Shown here: positions 41,345 through 53,273 of the stretch, piece after piece | Layout: every line of letters begins with the position of its first letter | Numbering within the stretch: position 1 is the stretch's first letter | DNA from: Melieria omissa | Taxonomy: Eukaryota > Arthropoda > Insecta > Diptera > Ulidiidae | Assembly (NCBI GenBank): GCA_963971225.1 | Contig: OZ020270.1 | Location: 67,276,932 to 67,340,931 of the forward strand | Reading direction: 5' to 3' | Length of the DNA: 64,000 nt | Position numbers and translations under genes: made by a program | The notes under the pieces: model-generated | Databases searched by the model: none | Seen by the model: only the letters and a program-made list of their open reading frames with translations | What the model was told of the DNA's origin: nothing

Positions 41345-42860
41345 TTATTGTAATATAAAATTAAGACGCCTAGACTTTTTTTCTGCAAAATCATTAATGA
41401 CTTCCTCAGTGTTCAAATTAAATCGGCGATGGATACTCATTATGGCTAAGCCATTGAGCCTTTCCTCACCTGTCGAATTTCGCAGAAAAGTTTTTATTCT
41501 TTTCAGCGTCGAAAAAGATTGCTCCGCTGTGCATGTAGTGACCGGCATCGTCGCATATATTTTTAGCAATGAGAATATGCTGGGGAAAAATGTCTGGTTG
41601 CAATTATTTAATGCTTCAATAGCAGAGGTTGGTGGATTTAATATTTCTTCTTGGCTCCATTTCTTTCTCCACAAAGCAAATTCTGGAGCAAGTGCTGTTG
41701 TGTCAACGTTTTTGTAAATTGCGAACTCTTTTGCATCAGAGGCACTAAAAGCAACTTCAGTTTTACAGCATATCGAAGGAATGAAGCAGTTAAGTTTTTT
41801 AATGATCGATTTATGTTGAATAAATTTGTCTCGTAGTTGGGTAGAAATATCATCGATAAACGGAACAGCAATAACTACTCTATAGTAAAATTCAGGATCT
41901 GTTGTTCGTATACCAATATCCATTCCTTCTTTTCGGATACATGCGACACGTGGAAGTTTTATTTCTACATTCACAGACGTTATATTTGTGCGAAAGTCTT
42001 CGATCACTTGTAACACAACTTCGATATGCTCAATTGCGCTTGGTAAATCTAAAGTAGGTGATTGTAGAGTCTTACATAATGACAGAGTGAACGAAAATAC
42101 TTTCGAAGCAATAAATAGGCTCACAACAAATTCGCAGCTTATTCAAGATTTTAGAAGTGAGTTCGCTTTAGATGAAGTTTCAATATCAGGATCAAGCAGT
42201 AGCTCCTCACCTTGGCTCCTTGGCATCCCAGGATCTATCAAGGTTTCTTCGGAAATCGGGTAGATTTAAAGCATATTAACAGGGAACAACAAGTCGTAGT
42301 ACAATGGACGTATAATTGTCTGAGTGCTGCGCTTGCTAGATCGTTCCGACAAAGGAAAAAAAAAGCTCCTCAAGTGTCATAATAATTGCCAAAAGCATTT
42401 CTTTAAATTTGAGCAAGCCATCATGATTTTCCACCCAGCGAGTTGCGCACATTGATATTAGTTTACTAGATCTAGCTTCCGGGAATAGTCTTTTAATTTG
42501 TTCGGTCAAAACAAGAGTTCTCTTGGCCGACTTTTTGAAAAAGGACGTAACTGTCTTAACAGCTCCAAAGCAATGTCGAATATATTGAATTTTACATGCA
42601 TGCCCCAATGCTAAGTTCAAGGAGTGGGAACAACAGTGCACGTACAAAGCTGTGGGATATGTTTTTCTAATGATTGCTTGCACTCCACTGAAGCTCCCCT
42701 TCATTGCCGCAGCACCGTCATATCCTTGACCTACTAAATAATTTGCGTCTACTCCTATATCTTTTAAGCTTTTCAGAATAACTTCAGCTATATTATGACC
42801 AGTAGATTTTGTTATAGGCACAAATTGCAAAAATCCTCGCGGAGCACACAATTTTCGTGA
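41345..42860 (-). pseudogene. hAT transposase, C-terminal half
   Basis: Two minus-strand frames. 42851-42336: GQGYDGAAAMKGSFSGVQAI, HCCSHSLNLALGHA and ISMCATRWVENHD, all hallmarks of TTF-type hAT transposases (DUF4371 and RNase H core). 42124-41345: the C-terminal hAT dimerisation region ending in TCTAEQSFSTLKRIKTFLRN and LAIMSIHR. Between them (42335-42125) the sequence is degraded: an in-frame stop precedes ISCEFVVSLF, and a poly-T tract disrupts the preceding frame. It is inactive. Confidence 0.82.
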
Positions 42861-43597
42861 TCGTCTATGTCAATATAACCACAGAACAAACAATATACAG
42901 AATGCGCATCTGGTGTAAAGAAAATTTTCTTTGCGGGTTCCAGCGGTAGGACCCGTTTGTTGATGCGGGGGAAGCAGTTAAAGGGACGAGAACGCACAGA
43001 GCGCGAGAGCGTAAGCTGAGAAGCTGCGACCGCGCACCACACACTGTTGTTGTTGTTGTTGGGCAACAAAGTGATGTGCCGCTTGCATGTTGGTGGTGGC
43101 TCGTGCTCGCTCTCCGCTTGCTTTTTTACAAACAAGAATAAGAAGTGGACAGGCTAAGTTTTCATAGAAAAATTGATTGAGCGATCGTCAAGGCACATAA
43201 GGTGGTAGCACTACGGGAGAAACCAAAATTCAATGGATTTTATAAGTTCTTTTGGTCTGTTTGTAAAATAAAAGTTGTAAAAAGTACAAATGGCTACAAT
43301 GAAAATAAATATATGTGTTAAATATTGAAACAACCAAGACGCATTAAGAAAGTGATAATAAGTTGAAAACTATTGCTACAATGTTGTGCTAATTATCAAA
43401 GAAAAAAAGTTTAATCAGTTCTGGTGCTGCAACTACCTATTGAATTTGCCTTGGCAATCGCTTTGCCAAATCAACCACTATTTCAATGTGCATGAGTAAA
43501 GCCAAGCTGGCTTGCTGCGGAAAGCAACAACATTGCGTGTTGTTGTCGAAATGAGAATAAAGCCCAAAACAATCGAATCTATGCGTATACAATACAT
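42861..43597. other. hAT/LINE junction region, unclear origin
   Basis: A minus-strand ORF (43135-42812) contains a Cys pair (YCLFCGYID) reminiscent of a TTF finger, a poly-Asn run from (GTT)n, and basic stretches. I could not assign it. The 36 bp at about 42867-42905 are an inverted, imperfect copy of 51577-51612. Confidence 0.4.
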
Positions 43598-45003
43598 TAA
43601 TTCATTCATTCATATTTCATTTATTCATCAATTAGTTTTTACACAAGTAGATTACTAGAACAACATATGTTAAGTAATTATAAGCAAAAATTACTATGCA
43701 GCAGTGCAATTAATTTAGCCTTACAACTATCCCTGCTTTCTGAGAATAGGTCCAACTGACGACCTAACTCATTTACGTGCCTTAAACAGCGGTTGAGCGG
43801 TTCATTCAAGAAGTAGTTAGTTCTGCAAAGGGGAATACGAAATGTATCCCATGATCTTAAGTCCCGCGAGGGGCAGTTGAAAATTATTAATTTTAGCAAA
43901 AAATGACAATTAATGTGGTACGTCACCACGTCTCTAATAAACATTATAGCATACAATTTCCTACGAGTTTCCAATGTTGGCAGTCCAAGTAAGAGGCACC
44001 TGCTTTTGTACTCGGGCACGCTACCATTCCAGTGCAGGCGATGAATGGCATACCTGGTAAAACGTTTCTGGATTCTTTCGATTCTTAAAGAATACCCAGA
44101 ATAGAGAGGATCCCAAATTATACTGCAAAAAAGAAAAGTATAGGCTTTTGAGGGCAAAAATATCACAGAATTCATTCGAGTTTCTAATTACAAACCCGAG
44201 CATAGACCTTGCTTTGGCAATCATAAAGTCTATGTGCTTGGAGAAGCACATCTTGTGATTGAATATAACCCCCAGATCCTTTTTTTCGTAGATTCGGGAA
44301 AGAGTATCATTTCCAATTGAGTATTGATAATCGATTACGTCTAAACGCCTGCTAAATGACATATATTGACATTTGACGGCATTAAGAGGTAATGAGTTCG
44401 TCACACACCAAGCCTGCAACTTGCATAAATCATCCTGAAGTTTAACGCAGTCAGACAATGATTTCACTGTACGAAATATTTTTAAGTCATCCGCATACAT
44501 TAAGCAGGACGACTCTAAGATGAAATCAGGGATGTCATTAACGAAGATCAGAAACAGAAGTGGTCCTAGGTGACTGCCTTGAGGCACTCCAGAGGTAACG
44601 TTTATAACATCGGAACTTGTGTTGTTTATGCGGACAAACTGAGTTCTGTCACTCAGATATGAAGCGAGCCACTTGAGGATGGTCGAGTCGAATCCCATCC
44701 GATCAAGTTTATTGAGTAAGATGCTATGATTAACCCTATCAAAGGCTTTTGCAAAATCAGTAAATATTGCATCACATTGGTTACCATATTCAAGTTGTTT
44801 TAGGACAAAATTAGAGAATAAAGTCAAGTTTGTAGACGTAGATCTACCCTTTATGAAGCCATGCTGATAGGGAGATATGTGTTCTTTTACCAAAAATAAT
44901 AGCCTATCGTGTACCATTTTCTCAAGTAGCTTGGGTATACAAGAAATTTTACAGATGGGACGATAATTCTGGATGTCAGATTTGTTCCCAGACTTGTAAA
45001 TAG

Positions 45004-45530
45004 TGTAGGGGTAAAAGCTGGTGCATTTGTTTGTTAGAGTACTGAGTGCATGTGTGTGTGTGTGAAGTGTATTTAGTCTATTATAGGCGGACCTCGCCTC
45101 AACAGTGGATGGCTAAGTTTGAGCCTCAGTGGAACTTCTTTTACGATAAATCAAAACGCATGGTTTCAGATAGTCGCAAGAACAGAAGTTAACTTTATTC
45201 CGTAAAAACTATGGCTTATAAAGAAAAACATAACTGTTATACGCGCATAGCATTTCCAATACTCCGCCCATTATTCCAGAGCACAGTTTAAACTGACCAA
45301 TCCGTAGGCAAGGACCAAAATAGCTGATCTTGCACATTTCCGTTGGGAACAGTGCGCTGCGGTAGGTAGCGTTGAACTCGCTTGGGCGCCGTCACAAGTG
45401 CTGACTTGCTTTGTTTACAACTGCGGCGACGATTGCGGCGCGCGTAACCTGACACCCGTGCATAACGGAATGCGTAATTGCCCGATCGGACGGATAGTGT
45501 AGGTGTGAGTGACCATGTGGTACCACTACA
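45004..45530 (-). repeat. 3' LTR of the 412-like element
   Basis: Coding direction is minus, so this is the 3' LTR. It is preceded on the minus strand by a purine-rich AAGGGCAATGG (45531-45541). Confidence 0.92.
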
Positions 45531-45540
45531 CCATTGCCCT

Positions 45541-45873
45541 TAAGCGAAAAATTATTACCCGGAATAATTTTTAAGATAGTGTTGGTTGGGGGGTTTGGAA
45601 ATGCTTTACATTAATTTAAATATGTGTATAGATAATAATATAGGTGATAGTAATTATATAATTGGTAGTTTTCTTATAGTAGTTTCTTGTATAAGTTGTA
45701 TTTGTATGATTAATCAGTATTTATATAATAGTTTTCTAATGATAGTTCTGAGGTTGTAGGAGTAATTGCTATGATTACACGTGTAGTTGTTATGCTTAGC
45801 GATTATCATTCTTACATTGTAATTGACGTATGTCTAGATTATAGTACCTTACTTCTATATTTGGTTTAAGTGG
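45541..45873 (-). other. 3' untranslated region of the 412-like element
   Basis: Non-coding AT-rich sequence between the pol stop and the polypurine tract. Confidence 0.6.
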
Positions 45874-48010
45874 CTAGGTATTTATGGTGTACGGTTTTAG
45901 TGAGTCGTTGTGGACTTCTTTTTCTTTTCCGTTGTAATCGATTACGGAGTTTACTCCCTTTCGTTCTAAAATTCTGTATGGTCCGCTGTATGGACTTATG
46001 TTCTTTTTTCTGTTTTCCACTTTCAATAATACTAAGTCATTGACTTCCAAGCGCAAAGGGTTGTTGTATTGCTGGTCTTGTTTATGTTTACGTTTAGTTT
46101 TTGTTTGAATTGTGCTTGTCTTAGCTTTTTGTATTGCGTCATGTAACCTGATCTTTAGTTCGTTTGCATAATTGTCGTAATCGTAAATCGGTTGTGTGTG
46201 CTTGAGTGTGTCAGTGGGTAACGACGGTAATTTGCCGAAAATGAGTTCGAATGGTGTGTATTCTGTGTCGATGTTAGGTGTCGTGTTATATGCAAATGTG
46301 TAGTACGGTATCCATTTATCCCATTCATCATCATTGGCATAATTTAGTAAGAATTCATTGAGTACCCTATGGTTTCTTTCTAGTGTACCTATTGTTTGAT
46401 GGTGATAAGGTGTTGAAAATACTTGTTCTATTTGTAAGAGGGAGCATATGTTGCTCATTAACTCATTTGTGAACTCTGTTCCTCTGTCTGATTTAAGAAT
46501 TTTGAACTGTCCGTATTTCAAAATCAATTGTTCTACTAATGTTTTTGCTGTGGTGGTCGCGTCTTTGGTGCTCATTGGGTGCGCTATGACGTATTTGGTT
46601 AGTTCGCATTGCATCGTCAGAATGTATCGATAGCTGTTGGACATGCGGAGTGGTCCGACAGTGTCAATGGATACAATTTGGAAACTGTCGCTTGGTGTGG
46701 TCGTTATTGTAATTTGTTCTTTCGTGTGTTTTGTTTGTTTGTTTTTGGCACATTTATGGCAGTTATTTATGTATGTTTTTCCCATTTTGTTCATGTTTTT
46801 CCATGTATATCGCTGTTTGAGTTTCAAAACTGTTTTCCTTACACCAAGGTGTCCTCCATGTGTGGAATTGTGGAATTCTTGTATTAGTTTGAATTTTATG
46901 ATGTCCTCTTTTATTGTCTGGGGTGGGGTGTATATTAATATGTTCAAATTTGGCCTTATGCATTTCTTGAATGCTTTTTCATAAATATTCTTCAATTCAT
47001 TTGTGCGCGTCTTTTTAAATATTTCATCACTTGTCGACAGTGCTAATTCTTTAATATTGTATTTTCTCATGGTACATATGAGCTTCTCCATAGTCGAAAC
47101 TAGTTTCGTAGGGTTATCGCTGCATCGTACTGTTACATTTTCATCAACTATTTCGACCATTGCCTGGGCTAATGGCTTAGTTGGAATTAAATTGGCCTCA
47201 AAATTAAAGTGTAATTTCTTAATATTTTTGATATCTGCTATGGACGTGCATTGCCACATATGAAGTTGATCAGGCTTCTGTGTTGTGCAGTTCTCCTTAG
47301 GTGTATCTTCTAGTCCTTTTTCGGACATGCCCCGTGTAATTGCTAGTGTTCGTTTAACAGATTTATCTTCTGTAAGAGGAATCATTGATTTTAGATAGTC
47401 TGAGTCAATTTTGATTCTTGACAATGCGTCAGCGTTGGTGTTCATTTTGCCTTGTTTGTATATTATGTCAAAGTCATAATCCGATAGATCGAGTCTTATT
47501 CGTGTCATTTTGGATGACGGGTTTTTGTGTGTGAATAAGGATACTAAAGGTCTATGGTCTGTTATTACTGTGAATCTTCGTCCGTACAGGTATGGTTTAA
47601 AGAAGTTAATCGCCCAATGTATGGCCAATAGTTCTTTTTCAATTACGGGTTTGTTTAGGTCATGCTTTTGTAAAGATTTGCTGGCGTATGCAATTGGAAG
47701 ATCTTCGCCTACTTCGCCTTGCGAGAGTACGGCTCCTAATGCGAAATCTGATGCATCCGTTGTTACTAGGAATGGTTTGTCAAAATTTGGGTATTGTAGA
47801 ATTGGTGGGTTTATCAATAATTGTTTCAGTTTTGTGGAGGCTTCTTTGCACTCTTTACTCCAGTTGAATTTGGCGTTTTTCTTTTGTAGGGAATTGAAGC
47901 ATTTAGTAATTTTCGCGAAGTCTGGGATGAGTTTAGTAATTGCATAATGCAGTGAATCTTCTGAGATCGTTGGTTTTGTTTGAGGATATCTTGAGGGATT
48001 TTTTTTTTTT
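45874..48010 (-). CDS. pol: 412-like pol remnant: RT thumb, RNase H, integrase
   Basis: The frame is open on the minus strand from about 48010 to 45874. It starts inside the RT thumb (IPDFAKITKCFNSLQKKNAK), then RNase H (LVTTDASDFALGAVLSQ; EKELLAIHWAI; TDHRPLVSLF) and LSRIKIDS. The integrase follows: zinc finger HNSTHGGHLG...CHKCAKNK, core with SIDTVGP, LKSDRGTEFTNE and TLERNHRVLNEF, and the C-terminal GPYRILERKGVNSVI. Gag, protease and RT palm are deleted upstream. The LTRs are young and this frame is intact, so the deletion probably predates the insertion. Confidence 0.88.
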
Positions 48011-48151
48011 TGTTCTTAATGTACAATGTAATGTAATAACAAGTTGCGAATGTTTTCGGGTGTGTTTGTTGGGTTTTATGTTATAAGTGTTGTTATAATA
48101 TTGCTGTTACGTATTCTTGTGTACATGTTTTTTTTGTATTGTAAAATTATG

Positions 48152-48483
48152 CCAGCCGCCGTGGCTCAGTTGGTTAGTGCGCGATCCAAGCGAGTCGCAT
48201 GCAGAGCGACGCTAGTTCGAATTCTGCATGTAGTAACACCTAAAAAAAATAACGGGAAATTCGTTTTCTCTTTCAGTGGCTGTCCTCTCAGCTGGAAATG
48301 ACAAACCTCTGAGAGCAAAAATTGCCTATGAAAAAGCTCCCAACCTGCCGTTCGGAACCGGCATAAAACTGTAGGTCCCTTCCACTCGCGTACAAAATTC
48401 ACACGCACAACACGGGTGGTTGCGGGAAGCTAGGCCTTAGTCTCGCGTAAGCGGGCTGTCGTGCCAATTAATAATAATAATAA
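48152..48483 (+). mobile_element. tRNA-derived SINE, long form
   Basis: Begins CCAGCCGCCGTGGCTCAGTT with A box TGGCTCAGTTGG and B-box-like TAGTTCGAATTC. It has a 175-bp central block (including CTGTCCTCTCAGCTGG), the shared 3' part GGTTGCGGGAAGCTAGGCC and an (AAT)n tail. A 10-bp duplication TAAAATTATG lies at 48142-48151 and 48484-48493. It is inserted inside the 412-like element, antisense to it. Confidence 0.88.
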
Positions 48484-48569
48484 TAAAATTATGAAAGTAA
48501 TTGTAAATGTATAGGAAAATGTTGATGATTTAGGTGCAATTTTCTTGGATCTGGCGCGTCAACTGTCCA

Positions 48570-48845
48570 TCATTCGGTAAAACGTTCTTCAAGTCTTGTG
48601 TGATTTCCTGCACTCGGCGCTGTGGTTGTAGTAGTTGGTTTACTGTGGTGACAAATTTTACACAGAATCCTTGCGTCTGGGCGGTTGCGATGGGGTTTCA
48701 TCAGGTGCGTTACTTTGGTAGTTAGCTGTTTGCGTAGCGTTTTGCTGTCTGTCAATCTATGGGAAAACTGTTTGGGACGGACCATTGTGGTGGTCCATAA
48801 GAAGGTGATCGTAGCCATTGTCATTGGTGCCTGCGTTTTCATCAT
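48570..48845 (-). CDS. Short ORF in the 412-like leader, possible gag start
   Basis: The first ATG after the primer site on the minus strand opens 91 residues, Thr/Lys/Arg-rich, with no zinc knuckle. It may be the start of gag before the internal deletion, or leader noise. Confidence 0.3.
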   Translation of the reverse strand: MMKTQAPMTMATITFLWTTTMVRPKQFSHRLTDSKTLRKQLTTKVTHLMKPHRNRPDARILCKICHHSKPTTTTTAPSAGNHTRLEERFTE

Positions 48846-48944
48846 TGCGAGGTCGGATGTGTGTTGTCAGTTCGTGGTTTTGTTTGTGTTAGTGTGTCTT
48901 TTTCCGCAGGATGTGGTGTTCAAACGTAAAAGTCTACAGGATCG

Positions 48945-48962
48945 TAGTCTGCAGGATCGCCA
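48945..48962 (-). promoter_or_regulatory. Primer binding site of the 412-like element
   Basis: The minus strand reads TGGCGATCCTGCAGACTA directly after the 5' LTR. TGGCGA is the start of the tRNA-Arg site used by 412/mdg1 relatives, but the rest does not match what I know, so the primer is uncertain. Confidence 0.5.
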
Positions 48963-49489
48963 TGTAGGGGTAAAAGCTGGTGCATTTGTTTGTTAGAGTA
49001 CTGAGTGCATGTGTGTGTGTGTGAAGTGTATTTAGTCTATTATAGGCGGACCTCGCCTCAACAGTGGATGGCTAAGTTTGAGCCTCAGTGGAACTTCTTT
49101 TACGATAAATCAAAACGCATGGTTTCAGATAGTCGCAAGAACAGAAGTTAACTTTATTCCGTAAAAACTATGGCTTATAAAGAAAAACATAACTGTTATA
49201 CGCGCATAGCATTTCCAATACTCCGCCCATTATTCCAGAGCACAGTTTAAACTGACCAATCAGTAGGCAAGGACCAAAATAGCTGATCTTGCACATTTCC
49301 GTTGGGAACAGTGCGCTGCGGTAGGTAGCGTTGAACTCGCTTGGTCGCCGTCACAAGTGCTGACTTGCTTTGTTTACAACTGCGGCGACGATTGCGGCGC
49401 GCGTAACCTGACACCCGTGCATAACGGAATGCGTAATTGCCCGATCGGACGGATAGTGTAGGTGTGAGTGACCATGTGGTACCACTACA
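48963..49489 (-). repeat. 5' LTR of the 412-like element
   Basis: 527 bp; identical to the other LTR except for two substitutions. Confidence 0.92.
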
Positions 49490-51074
49490 ATAGGGATAAG
49501 AAATGATCTTTTCCATTCCAACAAGAATTCTCCGTGAGCCAGTGATCTGTTAAAGATTATTGATAATGGAAGGGATAGCGCTGAGGCACATCTTTTCAAC
49601 AATATTGGAGGGATGCCATCCTCTCCAGCTATAGGGTCATCGGGTAATGACATAAGGGCCCGACACACTTCCTCAACGGAAAATTGTGGACTGGTAATGC
49701 TCAGCAGGGCATGAGACATAATACTACATCTAGGTGACACCACAGAGGGATAAACATATACAGAACGGAAAAATTCTGCAAATAAATTACACATTTTTTG
49801 AACATAAGAAGTAGATTCGCCAGATAGTTCCATGATTGCAGGAATTCCAGTACTTTTCTTTTTGTTATTTATAAATTTCCAGAAACGTTTACCATTTACC
49901 TTAATTTCACTCTCCATATTCAGAATATAATTCCGATATAAGAATGTGTTTAGAACGTCAAATTCTTTTTTCAAACGACAGTAAGTTTCATAGCTATCCT
50001 TGTCATTATTAGATTTACGATACCGTTTATATGCTTTTGTTTTTTTATTGTTGATGTTAATAAGCCTACTATTGAACCAAACTGGTTTAGTGGCATTTCT
50101 TCTGGGCTTCTTTGGAACAAACCTATCAACCACCAAATCGAGCTTATCCCTGAAAAAGTCGTAATTCTCCGACAATAGAGGCGATATTAATGCGGACTTC
50201 CAATTTACAGAATCTAAACAATGCGAAATATCATTGAACTTAGCTCTAGAGAAATTATAAATATCGCAACTATTTTTAGTGGGCTTAATGTAATTAATAA
50301 AGCGGAAGCTTATACACAATGCCTTGTGGTAAATTGAGTTAGGCAGCGGGGGTAAAGAGAGGGGCTCGACATCAAATTGCAATTGATTGTCTACGAAAAT
50401 CAGATCGAGTAACCGATTATTTTCATTGTGGATTTTATTTATTTGAATGAGATTAAACTCAGCAAATGTGTCGAGAACCGCGCATTCACTCTCACTCGAG
50501 ACTTCATATGGTATCAGTTGGTTTATATCACTAACATAACTCCACTTAACATTAGGCAAATTAAAATCGCCAACAATAATAATATTCTGATCGTCCCTAC
50601 AATCACTGAGTATAGAACAACAATTATTTACATTTGCATTGTATAATTCAACAGGACTAAGCGGTGGAATATAACTAGCAGATATAAAAATAACATGGGA
50701 TTTATCAATTACAATTTTAATAATAATTTGGTCTATGTCGTAACCTCTCATGACTGAGGTAACATCAGTTGGCAGTTTGATCTGTGTACAAGGCAGAGAA
50801 GAGCGAACAGCAATGAGTACGCCGCCGCCTCTAAGGAGTCCAGTGGTACTTGACGATCTATCTTTACGAAAAACGTTGTAAAGACGGCAATCAAACATTT
50901 CAGCGGTGTTATGGCATGATGTGAGCCAAGTTTCCGTTAACACTATAATGTCGTATAGACAGGAAGAAGAGAAAAACAGCAGTGGCAGAATTTTAGTTCT
51001 TAATCCACCAGCATTCTGATAGTAGAGAAGAAATTCAGCAATACTCGATGATCCACTAGGAGCGCCTGCGTCCG

Positions 51075-51473
51075 CTAAGTTTGCGGTGGATTCAAGTCTC
51101 TTTTTGGAAAATTTTCAAACGGCCGGACTCTTACGTTCTCTTGCCACAGAGAAGGATCTAAAATTTTATCATAGAATTGCTCAGCTACACCTAATTTGAA
51201 TGATATTCTCTTTATGTTCTTAGCTTCGGTGCCTTTTTTCACTAATTTGTAGCACAAGAGATAATTCTTGTCAATATTAGCATGACTGTGGACGTAATCC
51301 GTTATGTTTACCTCAGTCACAGTGGGACTAAACGATGACAAATGTATCCATCTCATTTGGGCGATCACATTTAGCTCGCTGCTAGTTTTGCGTCCAACAA
51401 CAATTTGTTTGGGGTTTTTCTTTCTTACAACAGCAGTAAAGCGGGCATCAGCAGCATCTAAATGGGCTGGCAT
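51075..51473 (-). pseudogene. LINE ORF1 C-terminal part
   Basis: Minus-strand ORF of 132 residues with YVHSHANIDKNYLLCYKL and RISFKLGVAEQFYDKILDPS followed by WQENVRVRPF. This is the baculovirus-FP-like C-terminal domain common in insect LINE ORF1 proteins, which bind RNA. The N-terminal half is missing and a stop lies just upstream. It ends 5 bases before the ORF2 frame becomes readable. Confidence 0.65.
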
Positions 51474-51619
51474 GCTATTCTGAGATGGGAGCGCTTACTC
51501 TCTCGGTTCCCTTTACATTTTCCTCACCTTTGTTGCTTCCCGCCCGCGTCTGAAATGAAATCGCAAAATTATTTCAGATGCGCCTTCTGTATACTGTTTA
51601 TTCTGTGATATAACGTACA

Positions 51620-52590
51620 CAGAGTGACATCTGCTCAATTTGTGTACTATCCGTTGTCTCATCTACTAATACAGAGAAAGATTTCGCTGCATTTACTCTT
51701 TCCACAATTTTTCGTTGAATGAGTTCCCCGCAGGTTGGATAGTAGGACTCAAATAGGTTGCGTTTTTTGCAGCATTTTCAAAATGTCGTTTTGAGTTTTC
51801 ATCTCCACAAGCTATTCGCATACGCAAAAGCGCTCGTAAATTGCCATCGTTATGCTCCGACTCCTTACCGAGCGCTCCACAATCATCTGTCCCCCGTAAT
51901 GCCAGCTCTTGCCGACCACATAACTTAATCACCTCAAAAATAGGAACTAACTTACTTCTGTTGGCTTTTATTTGCTCATTACGTACGGTGTCTACTTGCG
52001 ATCGTATGTCGGAGATAGCCTTGGTCCAAGTTTTTGAAAAATTGTCCGCATAAAGAACGCTGGACAAATGGAATTGACATTTTAAGTGCGCTTCAAAACT
52101 TTCTATTGCCTTCTTCCAGTTTTTGAATGGTTCAGTTACAAGCGACTTCAATTGTTGGTGAGATCCTTTTCCGGCGCATTCTCCAGCAAAAAGTACACAA
52201 TATTTGCATAGTGCGCCTTGTCCTTTTTCTTGGGTATAAACAAGCCATTGGTATCTATAAGATTAACATGATAAATTCATGTCAAATAGCATATATTTGG
52301 AAATTATACCTTTTCAACCAATGGTATTGAAACTTGAGATTTCGTTTGCCAGTTTTATTAAAACTAAAAGTCTCCGCTGGCATCCACGGTGAAGTCAGAA
52401 GGCTGTATTTTTTATTATCATTGATTGGTGTTCCTATAAAGGCGCCAATGTCCGAATTGTTGGTATCTGGAGACTTGAAGGTTTCTGCTGGAGTAGCTAC
52501 ATCATTTAATGTAATGCAGCCTTTTTGCTGCCCAGGGGCACTTTCCTCTGTGCGTTTTTGTTTTTGAAAGCCGTATTCTAAAAGCGAATG
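51620..52590 (-). pseudogene. hAT transposase, N-terminal part with one intron
   Basis: Minus strand. Exon A (about 52590-52310) encodes LNDVATPAETFKSPDTNN and FSFNKTGKRNLKFQYHWL. A 55-bp GT-AG intron (52309-52255) follows. Exon B encodes VYTQEKGQGALCKYCVLFAG, the TTF-type zinc finger region, then VTEPFKNWKKAIESFEAHLK and, near 51640-51690, SFSVLVDETTDSTQIEQM with the first catalytic Asp. After LCVRYI (about 51615) similarity stops, where the LINE begins. The exon-intron layout is seen in other ZMYM/TTF hAT genes (family knowledge). Confidence 0.75.
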
Positions 52591-52620
52591 TCATTTTGTG
52601 CTCATTTCAGCTTATTTAAA

Positions 52621-53273
52621 CTTGCTGTCTGTTATACAAATGTAACGTAAATCATGTAAACAAAAACAGCTGATCAATAGGGTTTCCTGATTGCAATATC
52701 TGCTGCTTTCTTCTATTACAAAAACCAGTGTTGCAGTTCAAATTTGTATGCAAATCGAGAATAGTTTAATTTGCTTGGACTAGCAAGCATTACACACAAA
52801 ACCAAGGCACATTGAAGAGATAGAAGCAAGGGGCAAGCTGCTTTATTTACCTTTTTTTGCGGTCTTGTTGTTTTAATGAGGATTGTCAAAATCGTTCATT
52901 TTGATTGGTTGCTAGGTTGTTGCTATTTTCAGTTGAGCTTGTGCAATAATGGCGAGCTATTACAAGAATAAGTGCTGCCAACGCACGTCCACAGCAGCGT
53001 TGTTAACAATCATATTTTCATATTCTATCATATTTTCTGATTGTTTTCTATTTTTGCAGCTTCTCCAAATCAAATCAAAACCCGACAGCTGACTGAAAAT
53101 AAGCTTCCAAGCTAAATTAAATGACTAATTTAACTTAATTAGGCACTTTGGCTCAATGTAAACGTAGCCATGCATGGTGTGATTAGTAACTAGTTTAGAA
53201 TATTATAAATTAAAACAATGTTCTAACATTTCGGGGGGTCAGAACCCCCCTAAGCCCCCCTAGCTACGGCCCT
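52621..53273 (-). other. hAT 5' untranslated region and terminus
   Basis: Non-coding sequence between the transposase start and the terminal repeat, ending in the C-rich/G-rich subterminal block AACCCCCCTAAGCCCCCCT. Confidence 0.6.

Larger units (their letters stand above)
45004..49489 (-). mobile_element. 412/mdg1-like Ty3/gypsy element, internally deleted, young
   Basis: LTRs at 45004-45530 and 48963-49489, 527 bp each, begin TGTAGGGGTAAAAGC and end CCACTACA on the plus strand. I saw only two differences (CCGTAGG/CAGTAGG near 45303/49262, and GGGCGCC/GGTCGCC). A 4-bp duplication ATAG lies at 45000-45003 and 49490-49493. Internally only a possible gag start, the end of RT, RNase H and integrase remain, and a SINE is inserted. 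It is a recent insertion of an already deleted, probably trans-mobilised copy. Confidence 0.93.
43678..51070 (-). pseudogene. LINE ORF2: AP endonuclease and reverse transcriptase, interrupted
   Basis: Endonuclease: YYQNAGGLRTK at the start, LTETWL, GGGVLIAV, GDFNLPNVKW and, after a connecting region, the RT. RT motifs: FTDFAKAFDRVNHSILL, VPQGSHLGPLLFLIFVNDIP and CLMYADDLKIFR (catalytic YADD, about 44490). The coding sequence is interrupted by the LTR element between 49493 and 45004, and a one-base frameshift near 44150 separates the thumb region from the C-terminal domain (YAIHRLHWNGSVPEYKSR). No RNase H is seen. Without these two lesions ORF2 would be close to 1000 residues, normal for the group. 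Confidence 0.85.
43598..51560 (-). mobile_element. CR1/Jockey-superfamily LINE, split by an LTR element
   Basis: Minus-strand non-LTR retrotransposon: partial ORF1 (51473-51075), ORF2 endonuclease and start of RT (51070-49494), then, after the 45004-49489 insertion, the rest of RT (44999-43678) and a 3' UTR ending in (ATGA)n-like repeats at 43598-43630. The 5' end is truncated around 51475-51560. Removing the LTR element and one ATAG rejoins ORF2 in phase. It sits inside the hAT transposase. Confidence 0.82.

Noticed and set aside
42812..43135. A complete zinc-finger gene
   Set aside because: Only one Cys pair is convincing, the poly-Asn run comes from a microsatellite, and the ORF overlaps the hAT transposase start in another phase.
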